Assembly: GCA_938022935.1 (NCBI GenBank)
Contig: CALIHL010000107.1
Coordinates: forward strand, 1 to 43,398
DNA: 43,398 nucleotides
Source of the DNA: an uncultured Saprospiraceae bacterium
Lineage (GTDB): Bacteria > Bacteroidota > Bacteroidia > Chitinophagales > Saprospiraceae
Direction: 5' to 3'
The position numbers and the translations under genes were made by a program. Below are positions 1 to 8,375 of this stretch, piece after piece. A model generated the notes under the pieces. It did not search any database, was not told where the DNA came from, and saw only the letters and a program-made list of their open reading frames with translations. Position 1 is the first letter of the stretch, and each line of letters starts with the position of its first letter.

Positions 1-554
1 TGATGGTTATCTTTTTTACAACGCCTGAGTATGGTGCTTGGACAGATATCTTTCCATCCATAGGGATCAAGCCTTCATTTGTGGCGCGTTCATTTTTTGC
101 TGAGCTGATGGATAACGTTGGACAACTTGTCTTGCCGATCATATGTATGACGATCATGTCTGTGTCTTACCTCACGATACAATTGAGAAGCGATATCCTG
201 AACACTTTATCTCGACCTTATATGTTGATGGCACGAGCAAAAGGACTCAATGAAAAACAAGTGCTTCGACAACATGCCTTGCCCAATGCATTGCTTCCCT
301 ATATGACGATACTAACTGGATCCATACCAGCCATTTTTACTGGTTCTGTGATTATAGAAGTGATATTTAATATACCAGGTATCGGTAGGTTGTTGCTTTC
401 TGCGGTTCAAGAAGCTGACTGGCCTATAGTATTTACAATAGTGATCATCATCTCCTTTGCTACGATGATCGGTTATCTCGTGGGCGACATACTATTAGTT
501 AAGCTATTTCCAAAGACGCGAGATAGTCTGGGATTAGAAAACGCGTCTGATTGA
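1..554 (+). CDS. Peptide ABC transporter permease, DppB/OppB type (5' partial)
   Basis: This is the C-terminal part of an inner-membrane permease for a peptide/nickel-type ABC importer. The gene begins upstream of the window, so the first visible ATG at base 3 need not be the true start. The readable 183 residues contain several hydrophobic segments. They also carry the BPD_transp_1 EAA loop near residues 77-96 (ARAKGLNEKQVLRQHALPNA), which contacts the ATPase subunit. The segment GSVIIEVIFNIPGIGRLL that follows is typical of the DppB family. The stop lies one base before the ATG of the next permease, so the two are almost certainly co-transcribed and form a heterodimer. Substrate cannot be read from sequence; peptides are the family default. 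The binding protein and ATPases are not in view. Confidence 0.88.
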   Translation, partial: MVIFFTTPEYGAWTDIFPSIGIKPSFVARSFFAELMDNVGQLVLPIICMTIMSVSYLTIQLRSDILNTLSRPYMLMARAKGLNEKQVLRQHALPNALLPYMTILTGSIPAIFTGSVIIEVIFNIPGIGRLLLSAVQEADWPIVFTIVIIISFATMIGYLVGDILLVKLFPKTRDSLGLENASD

Positions 555-555
555 T

Positions 556-1653
556 ATGGGCAGCATACTAAAAGATCGAAGGTTTGTAGTAGCTGTCATT
601 ACTATGGTCGTAATTGGAGTGATGGGTTTGCTATCAGGTGTGATTGCAACAGATGGTGGTTTCATACCATTTGGCCCCGACCAAGTTTCACGGGAAGCGG
701 TGCCTTACAGTGTGCCAGGTACCTCTGAGCTGGCAGCAGACGGATCTATCCGGAAACATATATTGGGTACCGATCAACTCGGACGCGATGTGATGTCTCG
801 ATTAGTCCATGGGATATCGATCGCGCTGAAGGTTGGGATCTTAAGTTCTTTTATTTCATTGATCATCGCTTTGTTCTTGGGAGGTCTATCTGGATTCGTC
901 GGAGATCGAAGTCATAAGATGAACTATCTACAATTGTTCTTACTGATGATTGGCTTTGTGTTACTACAGTACTATGCTTCAGAATTGGCTTTTCATGAAA
1001 ACGATAGGGGAGAATATGTCAAGTCATATTTTACTTATGGCATGATTTTAAGTCTTGGCGTGATGCTATTACTCTATATTTCACGTCTTGAGCTGATCTC
1101 CGGACTGAAAGAGTTTTGGATGCCTTGGGATACGATTGTAGTAAAGCTACTTGAAGTGTTTAGATCGATTCCTCGACTCTTCTTGCTCTTGGCGATCTTC
1201 TCGATCATCACAGTACCAACGGTTTCTTCGGTGATCTGGGTCATAGGATTGATCAGGTGGCCTAACTTGACGCGGATCATCCGTGCTGAGATCATGGCCC
1301 AGAAGCAAGATGACTATGTCAAGAACGCTCAGATATTAGGACTACCTGGCCTAACCATCTTCTTTAAACATGTCTTGCCTAATGTTTATCGACCGATCAT
1401 CGTCTTGACAGCACTCAATATGGGAACTGCAATACTAATAGAATCATCTCTTTCATTCTTGCACATCGGTCTGCCGATTGGCGAGGTGAGTTGGGGTAGG
1501 ATGTTGAGTGATGCGCGTCAGTATATCCCAGCTTGGTGGCTGGCGATCGGACCAGGCTTGCTGATCTTTATCTCTATTCTTTGCTTTAATACCATCGGAG
1601 ATAGGCTATCTCATCACTTTAAGGTAAACAAACAAGGGGCTCAGTCATCATAA
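556..1653 (+). CDS. Peptide ABC transporter permease, DppC/OppC type, with an internal membrane insertion
   Basis: This is the partner permease of the preceding DppB-like protein, 365 aa. An N-terminal membrane helix lies at about residues 11-31. It is followed by a periplasmic stretch with the DppC-type sequence HILGTDQLGRDVMSRLVHG and a C-terminal permease domain. The EAA loop is near residues 253-275 (YVKNAQILGLPGLTIFFKHV). Between the second helix and the usual 'RSIPRLFLLL' segment lies an extra block at roughly residues 115-185 with two additional hydrophobic segments, making the protein longer than the roughly 300 aa usual for DppC. The ATG follows the previous stop by one base, so translation is likely coupled. 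It would import peptides or a related solute with an ATPase pair that is outside the window. Confidence 0.88.
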   Translation: MGSILKDRRFVVAVITMVVIGVMGLLSGVIATDGGFIPFGPDQVSREAVPYSVPGTSELAADGSIRKHILGTDQLGRDVMSRLVHGISIALKVGILSSFISLIIALFLGGLSGFVGDRSHKMNYLQLFLLMIGFVLLQYYASELAFHENDRGEYVKSYFTYGMILSLGVMLLLYISRLELISGLKEFWMPWDTIVVKLLEVFRSIPRLFLLLAIFSIITVPTVSSVIWVIGLIRWPNLTRIIRAEIMAQKQDDYVKNAQILGLPGLTIFFKHVLPNVYRPIIVLTALNMGTAILIESSLSFLHIGLPIGEVSWGRMLSDARQYIPAWWLAIGPGLLIFISILCFNTIGDRLSHHFKVNKQGAQSS

Positions 1654-1729
1654 AAGTGCCTAAATCAAGCTCTTTGAGCACTCAAATACTGCTCAAATGA
1701 GGTCAGAATGACGCGGAAAACCCTTGGTT

Positions 1730-1748
1730 TTGTGATGAGTTATCACAA
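1730..1748. promoter_or_regulatory. Inverted repeat TTGTGAT-N5-ATCACAA
   Basis: Perfect 7-bp arms around GAGTT. The core TGTGA-N7-TCACA resembles a CRP/FNR-family operator, although the classical site has a 6-bp spacer. It sits 77 bases after the permease stop and about 180 bases before the HU promoter, so its target is unclear. It may equally be a weak transcript-end hairpin. Confidence 0.25.
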
Positions 1749-1924
1749 TGTGGCCTTGGGAGAAGAAAAAAGAACAATTGATGTCTTTTCCTTTATGCGG
1801 ACACAAATTTGACAATGATTCCCTAATTTTAAATTTATTAGAAATATTCAAATAATTATAAACCCTCATTAGTCGCCCGAAATGCCAATAAAATAAGTGT
1901 ATTCCCGAATTAATTAAAATTATG

Positions 1925-1955
1925 TTGTATGTGTAAATATGAACGTATACCTTTG
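1925..1955 (+). promoter_or_regulatory. Bacteroidota-type promoter of the HU gene
   Basis: TACCTTTG at 1948-1955 matches the Bacteroidota -7 consensus TAnnTTTG exactly. A TTG at 1925-1927, 20 bases upstream, fits the -33 element. The predicted transcript starts a few bases after 1955 and has a short A/T-rich leader of about 30 bases before the ATG at 1993. Confidence 0.6.
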
Positions 1956-1992
1956 ATCCATTAATTTCTTTTTAATAACTAAAATTTGTAAA

Positions 1993-2265
1993 ATGAATAA
2001 AGGAGATTTAATCGACGTAGTAGCTGAATCAATTGGAGTATCTAAAGCAGATGCAGGTGTAGCAGTAAATGCAGTATTCAGTTCTATCGAAGGATGTCTT
2101 CAGAGTGGTGATAAAGCTGCTTTTGTTGGATTTGGTACTTTTTCAATCCAGCACAGACCAGCTCGTGACGGAAGAAACCCAGCAACAGGTAAGACTATAA
2201 AGATCAAAGCTAAGAACGCAGTAAAGTTCAAAGCAGGAAAAGGTCTTGTTGATGCGATGAACTAG
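1993..2265 (+). CDS. HU/IHF-family DNA-binding protein
   Basis: This 90-aa histone-like protein bends and packages chromosomal DNA as a dimer. The sequence starts MNKGDLIDVVAESIGVSKADA, the helical dimerisation part. It continues with the conserved GFGTF turn near residue 46 and the DNA-binding arm RPARDGRNPATGKTIKIKA, which carries the Arg-Asn-Pro signature that intercalates into the minor groove. Length and residue order match a full-length HU. It stands alone, with its own Bacteroidota promoter (TAnnTTTG at 1948) and a strong intrinsic terminator just downstream, as expected for a highly expressed single-gene transcript. HU or IHF-like cannot be separated on sequence alone; HU is the better default. 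Confidence 0.95.
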   Translation: MNKGDLIDVVAESIGVSKADAGVAVNAVFSSIEGCLQSGDKAAFVGFGTFSIQHRPARDGRNPATGKTIKIKAKNAVKFKAGKGLVDAMN

Positions 2266-2289
2266 TCATCGTAAAAAACTTAATTTATG

Positions 2290-2320
2290 GGCAGTCTAAT
2301 CTGATTAGACTGCCTTTTTT
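2290..2320 (+). terminator. Intrinsic terminator of the HU gene
   Basis: Perfect 11-bp stem GGCAGTCTAAT / ATTAGACTGCC (2290-2300 with 2304-2314), a 3-base loop and six T residues (2315-2320). Confidence 0.9.
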
Positions 2321-2368
2321 ATGCGCCTAAGTTTAGGTAATTTAAACACTTCACATTTTAATGTCCTT

Positions 2369-3520
2369 ATGAAGTTTGGTACAAAAGCAATCCACGCAGG
2401 TATAGAGCCTGATCCATCTACAGGCGCCATCATGACGCCTATCTATCAGACGTCTACTTATGTGCAAGAAGCGCCTGGCGTCAACAAAGGATACGAATAC
2501 GCCAGAACTAAAAACCCCACTAGAACCGCGTTGGAGACGAACCTCGCTGCACTTGAAAACGGGAAGCACTGTATCTGCTATGCAAGTGGATTAGCGGCGA
2601 TGGATGCCATACTCAAGCTCTATAAGCCCGGTGATGAAATCATAACGACCAATGACCTCTACGGAGGATCCTACAGACTACTCACTAAGATCTTTGGACT
2701 GTTTAGTCTTAAAGGCACCTTCATTGATATGACAGACGCCAATGCGTTGAAGTTAGCCATCACAGATGATACCAAACTCATATGGATCGAGACACCAACG
2801 AACCCTATGCTCAGTATAGTGGATATAGAAGCGATCTCTGAGATAGCGCAAAGCAAAGGTGTAAAAGTCTGTGTCGACAATACTTTCTCTTCTCCGTATC
2901 TGCAGACGCCGCTTGATCTGGGCGCAGACATCGTTATGCATAGTGCTACCAAATACATCAATGGGCACTCCGATGTCATCCATGGTTGTGTCATCACAAG
3001 TGATGATGAAGTCGCAGACCGACTACGATTTATCCAGAATGCTGCGGGAGCAGTGCCTGGTCCTATGGACTGCTTCTTGGTCCTACGAGGAATCAAGACC
3101 TTGCACTTAAGAGTTGAGCGCTCGTGTCACAATGCTGAAAAGATTGCCTCCTTCTTAAGAGATCATCCAGCAGTTTCTAAAGTGTACTATCCGGGATTCA
3201 CGGATCATCCTAATCATGCAGTGGCTGCAAAGCAGATGCGCATGTTTGGAGGTATGTTGAGTTTTGATCTGCATGCAAACTCTTTTGAATCAGCTGAAAA
3301 GGTATTGAGCAATACTCAGCTTTTTTCTTTGGCAGAATCATTGGGTGGGGTAGAGTCCTTAATTGGGCATCCAGCTACAATGACACACGCTTCGATACCC
3401 AAAGAAGAAAGATTAAAAGTTGGACTTACTGATTCGTTAATCAGGTTGAGTGTTGGAGTGGAGAATGTTGAGGACTTAATAGAAGACTTGCGCAAGGCGC
3501 TGGATCTTGTAAACATGTAA
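2369..3520 (+). CDS. Cystathionine gamma-synthase/gamma-lyase family PLP enzyme
   Basis: This is a cytosolic PLP-dependent trans-sulfuration enzyme of 383 aa. The family interconverts cysteine, cystathionine, homocysteine and methionine precursors. The schiff-base lysine is K195 in SATKYINGHSD. Upstream lie the substrate/PLP loop YEYARTKNPTR, the ASGLAAMDA segment and the VDNTFSSPYLQTP motif, all standard for Cys/Met metabolism PLP enzymes. I place the start at the ATG at 2369 (MKFGTKAIHAG). The earlier in-frame ATG at 2321 abuts the T-run of the HU terminator and would add 16 residues with no family counterpart. Synthase and lyase activities cannot be told apart reliably from sequence, so no symbol is given. 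No other sulfur gene is adjacent. Confidence 0.9.
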   Translation: MKFGTKAIHAGIEPDPSTGAIMTPIYQTSTYVQEAPGVNKGYEYARTKNPTRTALETNLAALENGKHCICYASGLAAMDAILKLYKPGDEIITTNDLYGGSYRLLTKIFGLFSLKGTFIDMTDANALKLAITDDTKLIWIETPTNPMLSIVDIEAISEIAQSKGVKVCVDNTFSSPYLQTPLDLGADIVMHSATKYINGHSDVIHGCVITSDDEVADRLRFIQNAAGAVPGPMDCFLVLRGIKTLHLRVERSCHNAEKIASFLRDHPAVSKVYYPGFTDHPNHAVAAKQMRMFGGMLSFDLHANSFESAEKVLSNTQLFSLAESLGGVESLIGHPATMTHASIPKEERLKVGLTDSLIRLSVGVENVEDLIEDLRKALDLVNM

Positions 3521-3530
3521 ATTGGAAGCA

Positions 3531-3821
3531 ATGAAGTATTCACTCGATATTTTTTTCTTTTTTATAGTTTCAGTTTTCTTGTTGAGTATCAACGCTTGTA
3601 TGCCAAGTGTTGTAGATGCGAAAGCAAAAGTGCTTGCTATGGAATGTGGAGATGGAGATCTTCCTAAAGAATGCGTAAGGAGTGGTTGGTTGACGAATGA
3701 TGAAGGTGAAGATAAGGGTGAATATCACGACATAATTAAGTTGTCATATGATGTCTTTCGTCCATGCCGTATTGTGTTTATAACACAGAATATTTTGATG
3801 CAGATTCTATGCTCATTATAA
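3531..3821 (+). CDS. Lipoprotein, 5' part of a frameshifted gene
   Basis: The ATG at 3531 opens a lipoprotein signal: a short basic start, a long Phe/Val/Leu helix and a lipobox-like INAC with Cys23. The mature part is acidic and unrecognised. The frame stops at 3819-3821 after about 96 codons. Just before that, from 3752 onward, another frame is open and runs to 4384 with better protein-like composition. The signal peptide is in this fragment and the long folded domain is in the next, so they are most simply one gene of about 284 codons broken by an indel between 3752 and 3821. I prefer the ATG to the TTG at 3522. Function unknown. Confidence 0.55.
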   Translation: MKYSLDIFFFFIVSVFLLSINACMPSVVDAKAKVLAMECGDGDLPKECVRSGWLTNDEGEDKGEYHDIIKLSYDVFRPCRIVFITQNILMQILCSL

Positions 3822-4384
3822 AGGGCGATGTTCTTATCAAATATCTTGGTAAGATGTGGTCTGCTTCTCCAAAAAATCAGCAAGAAGTGGTAATAGGTTA
3901 TGATTATGACGAGAAGAGACTTCAGTCATACGAAGAGAAAACTTCGATAAACAAAAGTGCAGGGACTAATTGGTCTCCTTTTGAAATAACAGGAGTTATA
4001 GAAAATGAGAAGAGAATTTGGATGCACCCTTTACGTAATAATCAATTTGTAAGTTTAGAGGTTGCTCCTTTTCCTGAGATTAGATACCCGTTAGAAGTTG
4101 GAAACTTTTGGTCCAGTAGTATAAATATGGGAGAAGGTTGGGGTGACTGGGAAAATGAAACTGTTTACTCTGATTATAAAATTGTAGAAAGTGGTGTCGC
4201 TATCGAAACAGAGTATGGCGTGATAACAGATTGTTGGTTAGTTCGTGCAAAGAGTGATTTTAAAGAAGGTAGGTCACATGTAGATCTGTATTTCAGTCCT
4301 GAGTTGGGATTTGTAAAATTTGAGTATGTCAATTATAAGAATCATAAAATAATGATTTCTTTGAAAGATATTATTGATCAGTAA
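3764..4384 (+). CDS. Hypothetical protein, 3' part of the frameshifted lipoprotein gene
   Basis: This frame is open from 3752 and has its first ATG at 3764, giving 206 residues. It has no signal peptide of its own, although it looks like the exported domain of the lipoprotein begun at 3531. The composition is that of a soluble beta-rich domain (for example EVGNFWSSSINMGEGWGDWENE, followed by an ELGFVKFEYVNYKNHK end). I do not recognise a named family. It overlaps the preceding fragment by 58 bases in a different frame and ends 11 bases from the convergent DUF3604 gene. It could be a separate gene with an internal start, but a frame error or a pseudogene is more likely. Confidence 0.6.
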   Translation: MPYCVYNTEYFDADSMLIIKGDVLIKYLGKMWSASPKNQQEVVIGYDYDEKRLQSYEEKTSINKSAGTNWSPFEITGVIENEKRIWMHPLRNNQFVSLEVAPFPEIRYPLEVGNFWSSSINMGEGWGDWENETVYSDYKIVESGVAIETEYGVITDCWLVRAKSDFKEGRSHVDLYFSPELGFVKFEYVNYKNHKIMISLKDIIDQ

Positions 4385-4395
4385 CGAAGTCGTTT

Positions 4396-6285
4396 TTAGT
4401 CAACTCCCTGATACCAGATTGGTGAACTCCATGCTCGCTCTTGCAGTGTAGCAGGCACATCATCAGGTGGAGCCACTCCAATCTTAATTGCATCATAAGT
4501 GGTCCAGCGAGGTGTTGGGATCTCAAGGACACGCAAATAATAGAAAGCTGAAGAGGAAGCATCGAAGTCGGGATCTATCCATATGGTTTCTAATTTGACA
4601 GCGCCGATGTCATTGGTATAAGTGGCAGTGTTGATGTCGACAGTGTTGCCGACTGCCGGAAGGCGACCATTTTGATTTTTAATTCTGTTATCTGACCAGC
4701 TTACATCGTATATCTTTTCTTGAGTGTTGCCGTCTTGGTCTAACCATCCTTTGATGACTTGGATACGATCTAAGTTAGCGCCTTCGGCATCTTTGATGGC
4801 CCAGATGAGAAATGAAGGAGACTGTGCTTTGTTCGATTGTCGTGGTGACAAACTTCCGCCCATGGGCACTCCTTTTTTATAAGCCGAAGCAATCCAATCT
4901 GATTGCGTAAAGCTCAGTGTGTCAAAGTCCCAACTGGCAAAGAGTCTCACTTTCATGCGGGTGCCGCTGGTGGCAAAAACTTCTTTGCTTTCTATGCCTT
5001 CAAAGATTGATTCCCTTGTATTTTCTTTAGCCCAAACGCCAGCTAAGCCACCTACAGAACTTCTGCGATGACGTGGACCTGATACCATGTCCGTGATTCT
5101 AAATTCTGGTGTTGGATCTTTGTCCCCTGACTTTCCAAAGGCTCTGTTCTCTTCCACATTGCTGGCAGAGTTGTGGCTATCGGTACTGCCGATGATACCA
5201 AATTGGAATGGATTAGCACCGACCTTTTCTTCTAAAGCCAGACCATTTTTAAAAGCTTGCCTTACATAGCTGCCGTCTATTTTTCCTTGTTTTCTTGGAT
5301 CGCCTGTGCCTAAGGCATAAGGATAGACTTCAAAATCAGCAAACTCATCATTGGGTGCTAAGGCTGGATGGGCCATCGACTGTCCTTTGTTTTGAACGAC
5401 TTCGTTGACAGGTTCATTTCTTATTCTCTTTAGGGCGTAAGATGGGTCCATGGCGTTACCGTTAAAAGTGGTCATCGCATACATGCGTCCGTCACTGATG
5501 TTACCATTGTGTGGGATGGCTAAGAGATCAATCTGGTTTTCTCTTTGTAGTTCCATCCACTCCCAGAGATCTTCTGGGTTTTGGGAATCAAATGATGAGA
5601 AGGGTAGACCTGATACTTTGTCGCCTTTGAAGATGACGTTTCTATGTAGGTTTTGCGCGTAGGGTGATGAGCTCAGCAAAGAAGTCAGAACACCAATCGA
5701 CGAAGTCCACTCGAACGCTGGGAAAGTCGTAAACTCCCCTGGTACATAATGCCGATCTGCTGCTTCTACAATTCTTTTCCATGTTGATTTTAAAACTTCA
5801 GGATTGATCAGTTCTTCATAGGGGCTGTTCATGGCGATGCTTCGTCTTATCTTCTTGACTGCGTTGAGTGATACTTCTGTATCGGGATCTGAGATCTTTT
5901 TGGATATATCGAGCAAAGCTATAGGATGATCTTTGTCCAACATTTGCATCATTGCGCCCATATACTCTGCATGATCTGAGACCGCCATAAAATCCAAAGG
6001 TCTTTCTAATTGTATAGGAGTGCCTGAGACGTGTGCTATGGCTGAGCCTTTACCATAATTGTAAGCATCATCTGGCGTCGTTCTGACACTCGAGATAAAT
6101 GCATCAAACGACCAACTGGTATGTATGTGCGTATCGCCAAAGTAGGCGTTCTTTGATTCGCTATAGCCAGATGTTTGGACTTTGTGTGTCGTTGTTGTGA
6201 TCGGTTCTACAACTTTAAACTCTGGTTTGTCAGAACAACTAAAAACCAAAGGAAAAATCATCAATAGGACCAGAACATGTTTCAT
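4396..6285 (-). CDS. DUF3604 domain lipoprotein
   Basis: This exported 629-aa protein has a lipoprotein signal (Cys17 in LVFSC) and is probably anchored in the periplasm or outer membrane. The mature part is a full-length DUF3604 protein. An opening YFGDTHIHTSWSFDA (D51, H53, H55) recalls PHP-type metal sites, followed by DFMAVSDHAEYMG, LAIPHNGN, IGSTDSHN and the conserved end PTPRWTTYDA...PATLQERAWSSPIWY. Several of these motifs hold His/Asp pairs suited to divalent metals, so a hydrolase is plausible, but no reaction is established for the family as far as I know. It is separated by about 100 bases from the upstream barrel gene and may have its own promoter. Confidence 0.9.
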   Translation of the reverse strand: MKHVLVLLMIFPLVFSCSDKPEFKVVEPITTTTHKVQTSGYSESKNAYFGDTHIHTSWSFDAFISSVRTTPDDAYNYGKGSAIAHVSGTPIQLERPLDFMAVSDHAEYMGAMMQMLDKDHPIALLDISKKISDPDTEVSLNAVKKIRRSIAMNSPYEELINPEVLKSTWKRIVEAADRHYVPGEFTTFPAFEWTSSIGVLTSLLSSSPYAQNLHRNVIFKGDKVSGLPFSSFDSQNPEDLWEWMELQRENQIDLLAIPHNGNISDGRMYAMTTFNGNAMDPSYALKRIRNEPVNEVVQNKGQSMAHPALAPNDEFADFEVYPYALGTGDPRKQGKIDGSYVRQAFKNGLALEEKVGANPFQFGIIGSTDSHNSASNVEENRAFGKSGDKDPTPEFRITDMVSGPRHRRSSVGGLAGVWAKENTRESIFEGIESKEVFATSGTRMKVRLFASWDFDTLSFTQSDWIASAYKKGVPMGGSLSPRQSNKAQSPSFLIWAIKDAEGANLDRIQVIKGWLDQDGNTQEKIYDVSWSDNRIKNQNGRLPAVGNTVDINTATYTNDIGAVKLETIWIDPDFDASSSAFYYLRVLEIPTPRWTTYDAIKIGVAPPDDVPATLQERAWSSPIWYQGVD

Positions 6286-6386
6286 AGGAATCGTAGAATT
6301 GCTTATAAAATGAATATAGCAATTATTCTAAGAGTAGCTGGTGTGTTAAGTATAGGTGGCGAAGAAGTTAGGAAGAAGATGAGTTA

Positions 6387-7880
6387 TTAGATTCTTAGCT
6401 TGCCAATCCAGCGGAGCTCGACGCCTTTGAAGTCCAAGATCTCATAGCAGACACCTGCGCTACACTGAGGGCCTCCTCTTCTTTCACCTAAAAACAATTG
6501 GAATGTGTTTTTATAATTAGGCTTGTACCTAAGTGTACCACCCAGATAGAGTCTTTCTGATTGACCATCCTTGATGATGAAGGGATCATTAGTCAGTTCG
6601 CCTAAGATCGAAAAGAAATACTTGGACTTGACATTGACACCCAAGAGCATGTTGAAGTTATAGACGTCAGAAGAAGATCGACTGAAAGACTGATACTCTA
6701 CTTCTGGCAAGAACCTAAGGTTTTCTTTGATTTCAATATCAGAGTAGAGGCCGATGGAGAATCGATTGCTTTCACCTTTAAACGGATCTTGACTATAATC
6801 TATAAATCCTTTGTATTCTACTTTTTCTCCGATGGACGACTGAACTTCTAAGAAGAACTGTCTGAAAGAAAAAGATTGGCCGCCAAAATTGTTGACAGCA
6901 AGTGAATGGTTGAAGTTGATGATGGTCCCGTCATTAAGATTATAAAAGAGGTCTAACTGATAGCCCTCTTCGTTGATGGGGTTAGAGACGTGTATGCTTC
7001 TGTTGAGTACTCTGTAGGTCTGTTGCTTGACACCAGCGGCCGGTTCGTTGATGCCTGCACCGAGTACGAAGTCTTTATAATTCTTGTATTCTGCAGTGAA
7101 GCTGAATGATCCAGCATATCCAGTAAGGCTTGTATAAAAAGCTGATCCATTTTCATTGCTATGTATACCAGCAAAGTCTTCTCCTATGCTTGTCGCATAC
7201 TCCACATAATAGTCGAGGCCTGAGACCGAACCATTAAGCAGAGCGCTGATATAGTTTTGGCTTGCTTGATCGCGCCTCATGTATATGATCCCGACTTCTT
7301 GCCCTTTGATGTACTTTATTTTGGCGGAAGCAGCAGTAACGAGGTCTGTTCTTCTCTCTGCTCTGTCAAAGGTGGGAGGCAGAACATTGTTGAGTATGTC
7401 AGCGCGCAAGACTTGAAAAGTTGCCTTCTTGGTTTTGTACTTTACTGATGCGCCGAGCATATCTCGATGGAAGTAGTTACGAGATCTAAAACCAATGTCT
7501 TCCAGTAGTGCACCGGGTATCTCAAACGATCGAAGCAACATGCCGCGGCCGAGCGTCTCATAGAAGTTGCCCAACTTGATGTCCCACTTTTTCTTTTTAT
7601 AACCGAGTGCTAACTGAGATAGATCAAAGTAGCTTCTGCCATCTTTGGTCGTGTAGTATTGTTCGAGGGTAGTAGAAACACTAAACCCTTTTTTTCTATA
7701 ATCTATCTCGGTGCGATCGTAGATAGATGGAAAAAAGTCTGATGACTCATCTGGCAGTTTTCCATATTGTACCTCTGCGAGATTAGAAATATTGATCTGG
7801 CCATAACTGATGGAGATGGAACACAAGATTAGAATCGTCAGTGCGACTATACTATAATTAGTTCGCCGCATAGATATCAT
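6387..7880 (-). CDS. Outer-membrane beta-barrel protein (DUF6029-like)
   Basis: This 497-aa exported protein has a Sec signal ending in SISYGQ, followed by alternating amphipathic strands rich in aromatic residues, as in a large outer-membrane barrel. The family trait is the segment KLGNFYETLGRGMLLRSFE near the first third. The end, GGPQCSAGVCYEILDFKGVEL, carries two cysteines. I assign DUF6029 from memory of this pattern. Its ATG overlaps the stop of the upstream thioredoxin-like gene (ATGA, 7877-7880), so the three genes from 8921 to 6387 form one operon. The coupling to two CxxC proteins, together with the paired C-terminal cysteines, suggests that the barrel or its cargo depends on periplasmic disulfide chemistry; this is inference. 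Confidence 0.8.
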   Translation of the reverse strand: MISMRRTNYSIVALTILILCSISISYGQINISNLAEVQYGKLPDESSDFFPSIYDRTEIDYRKKGFSVSTTLEQYYTTKDGRSYFDLSQLALGYKKKKWDIKLGNFYETLGRGMLLRSFEIPGALLEDIGFRSRNYFHRDMLGASVKYKTKKATFQVLRADILNNVLPPTFDRAERRTDLVTAASAKIKYIKGQEVGIIYMRRDQASQNYISALLNGSVSGLDYYVEYATSIGEDFAGIHSNENGSAFYTSLTGYAGSFSFTAEYKNYKDFVLGAGINEPAAGVKQQTYRVLNRSIHVSNPINEEGYQLDLFYNLNDGTIINFNHSLAVNNFGGQSFSFRQFFLEVQSSIGEKVEYKGFIDYSQDPFKGESNRFSIGLYSDIEIKENLRFLPEVEYQSFSRSSSDVYNFNMLLGVNVKSKYFFSILGELTNDPFIIKDGQSERLYLGGTLRYKPNYKNTFQLFLGERRGGPQCSAGVCYEILDFKGVELRWIGKLRI

Positions 7881-8371
7881 TTGATGTGTTCTACGATGGC
7901 TGCCTCTATCTCCTTCTCGTCGCCATTGCTAAATCCCTCATGCACGTAGACCACTTCGTTGTTTTCATCAAGCATGATCAGTGTTGGGAAGGCTTGATAT
8001 TGGTATGAGTTCATGACATCACAATTGATATCCTTGAGGACTGTGTAGTCTATGTTTAAGGTATTTGCGACAGCGGCCACTTTGGATATACTCCTTGGGC
8101 CATCACAGCTGATACCGATCATCGCTACGCCCTGATCTTTGTACTGATTATATATCTTGTTGAGCTTAGGCATCGCCTTGGTACAGGGCTTGCACCATGT
8201 CGCCCAGAAGTCAATGATGGTCAGTGACTCACCCTTGATCTCTGAGAGACTTACCTGCTCGTTGTTGATGTCGTCTAAGATGAAGTCTTCAATCTCTTGC
8301 GCCGTCACCATCTGCTGCATCGATACCAATGCAAATGAAAGTGAGATAACCTTTATAATTATAGATCTCAT
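7877..8371 (-). CDS. TlpA/ResA-like thioredoxin-fold protein, exported
   Basis: A periplasmic thioldisulfide oxidoreductase candidate of 164 aa. It has a Sec signal (residues 1-24, ending MVTAQ) and a thioredoxin fold with the active site WATWCKPC (C60, C63). The cis-proline region AFPTLIMLDENN near residue 140 is also present. ResA/TlpA proteins usually reduce disulfides in cytochrome c maturation or oxidative repair. Here the gene lies between a second thioredoxin-fold lipoprotein (four bases upstream) and an outer-membrane barrel whose start codon overlaps its stop. That arrangement points to a dedicated role in the same operon rather than general cytochrome maturation. Confidence 0.9.
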   Translation of the reverse strand: MRSIIIKVISLSFALVSMQQMVTAQEIEDFILDDINNEQVSLSEIKGESLTIIDFWATWCKPCTKAMPKLNKIYNQYKDQGVAMIGISCDGPRSISKVAAVANTLNIDYTVLKDINCDVMNSYQYQAFPTLIMLDENNEVVYVHEGFSNGDEKEIEAAIVEHIK

Positions 8372-8375
8372 GCGC

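Larger units (their letters stand above)
1654..1992. other. Intergenic region with a CRP-like inverted repeat and the HU promoter
   Basis: No convincing gene lies in these 339 bases. A small hairpin (AAAACC-CTT-GGTTTT, 1717-1731) could end the permease operon, but no T-run follows it. It overlaps a 7-bp inverted repeat TTGTGAT-N5-ATCACAA at 1730-1748. The downstream part is A/T-rich and contains the HU promoter listed separately. Confidence 0.5.

Noticed and set aside
2321..2368. Upstream ATG start for the PLP enzyme
   Set aside because: It directly abuts the terminator T-run and adds 16 residues with no family equivalent; 2369 gives the normal N-terminus.
2671..3096. 141-codon minus-strand frame within the PLP enzyme gene
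   Set aside because: The opposite strand encodes a complete family protein with all its motifs.
3752..3821. Programmed -1 frameshift in the lipoprotein gene
   Set aside because: No X-XXY-YYZ heptamer or clear downstream pseudoknot; an indel or assembly error is simpler.
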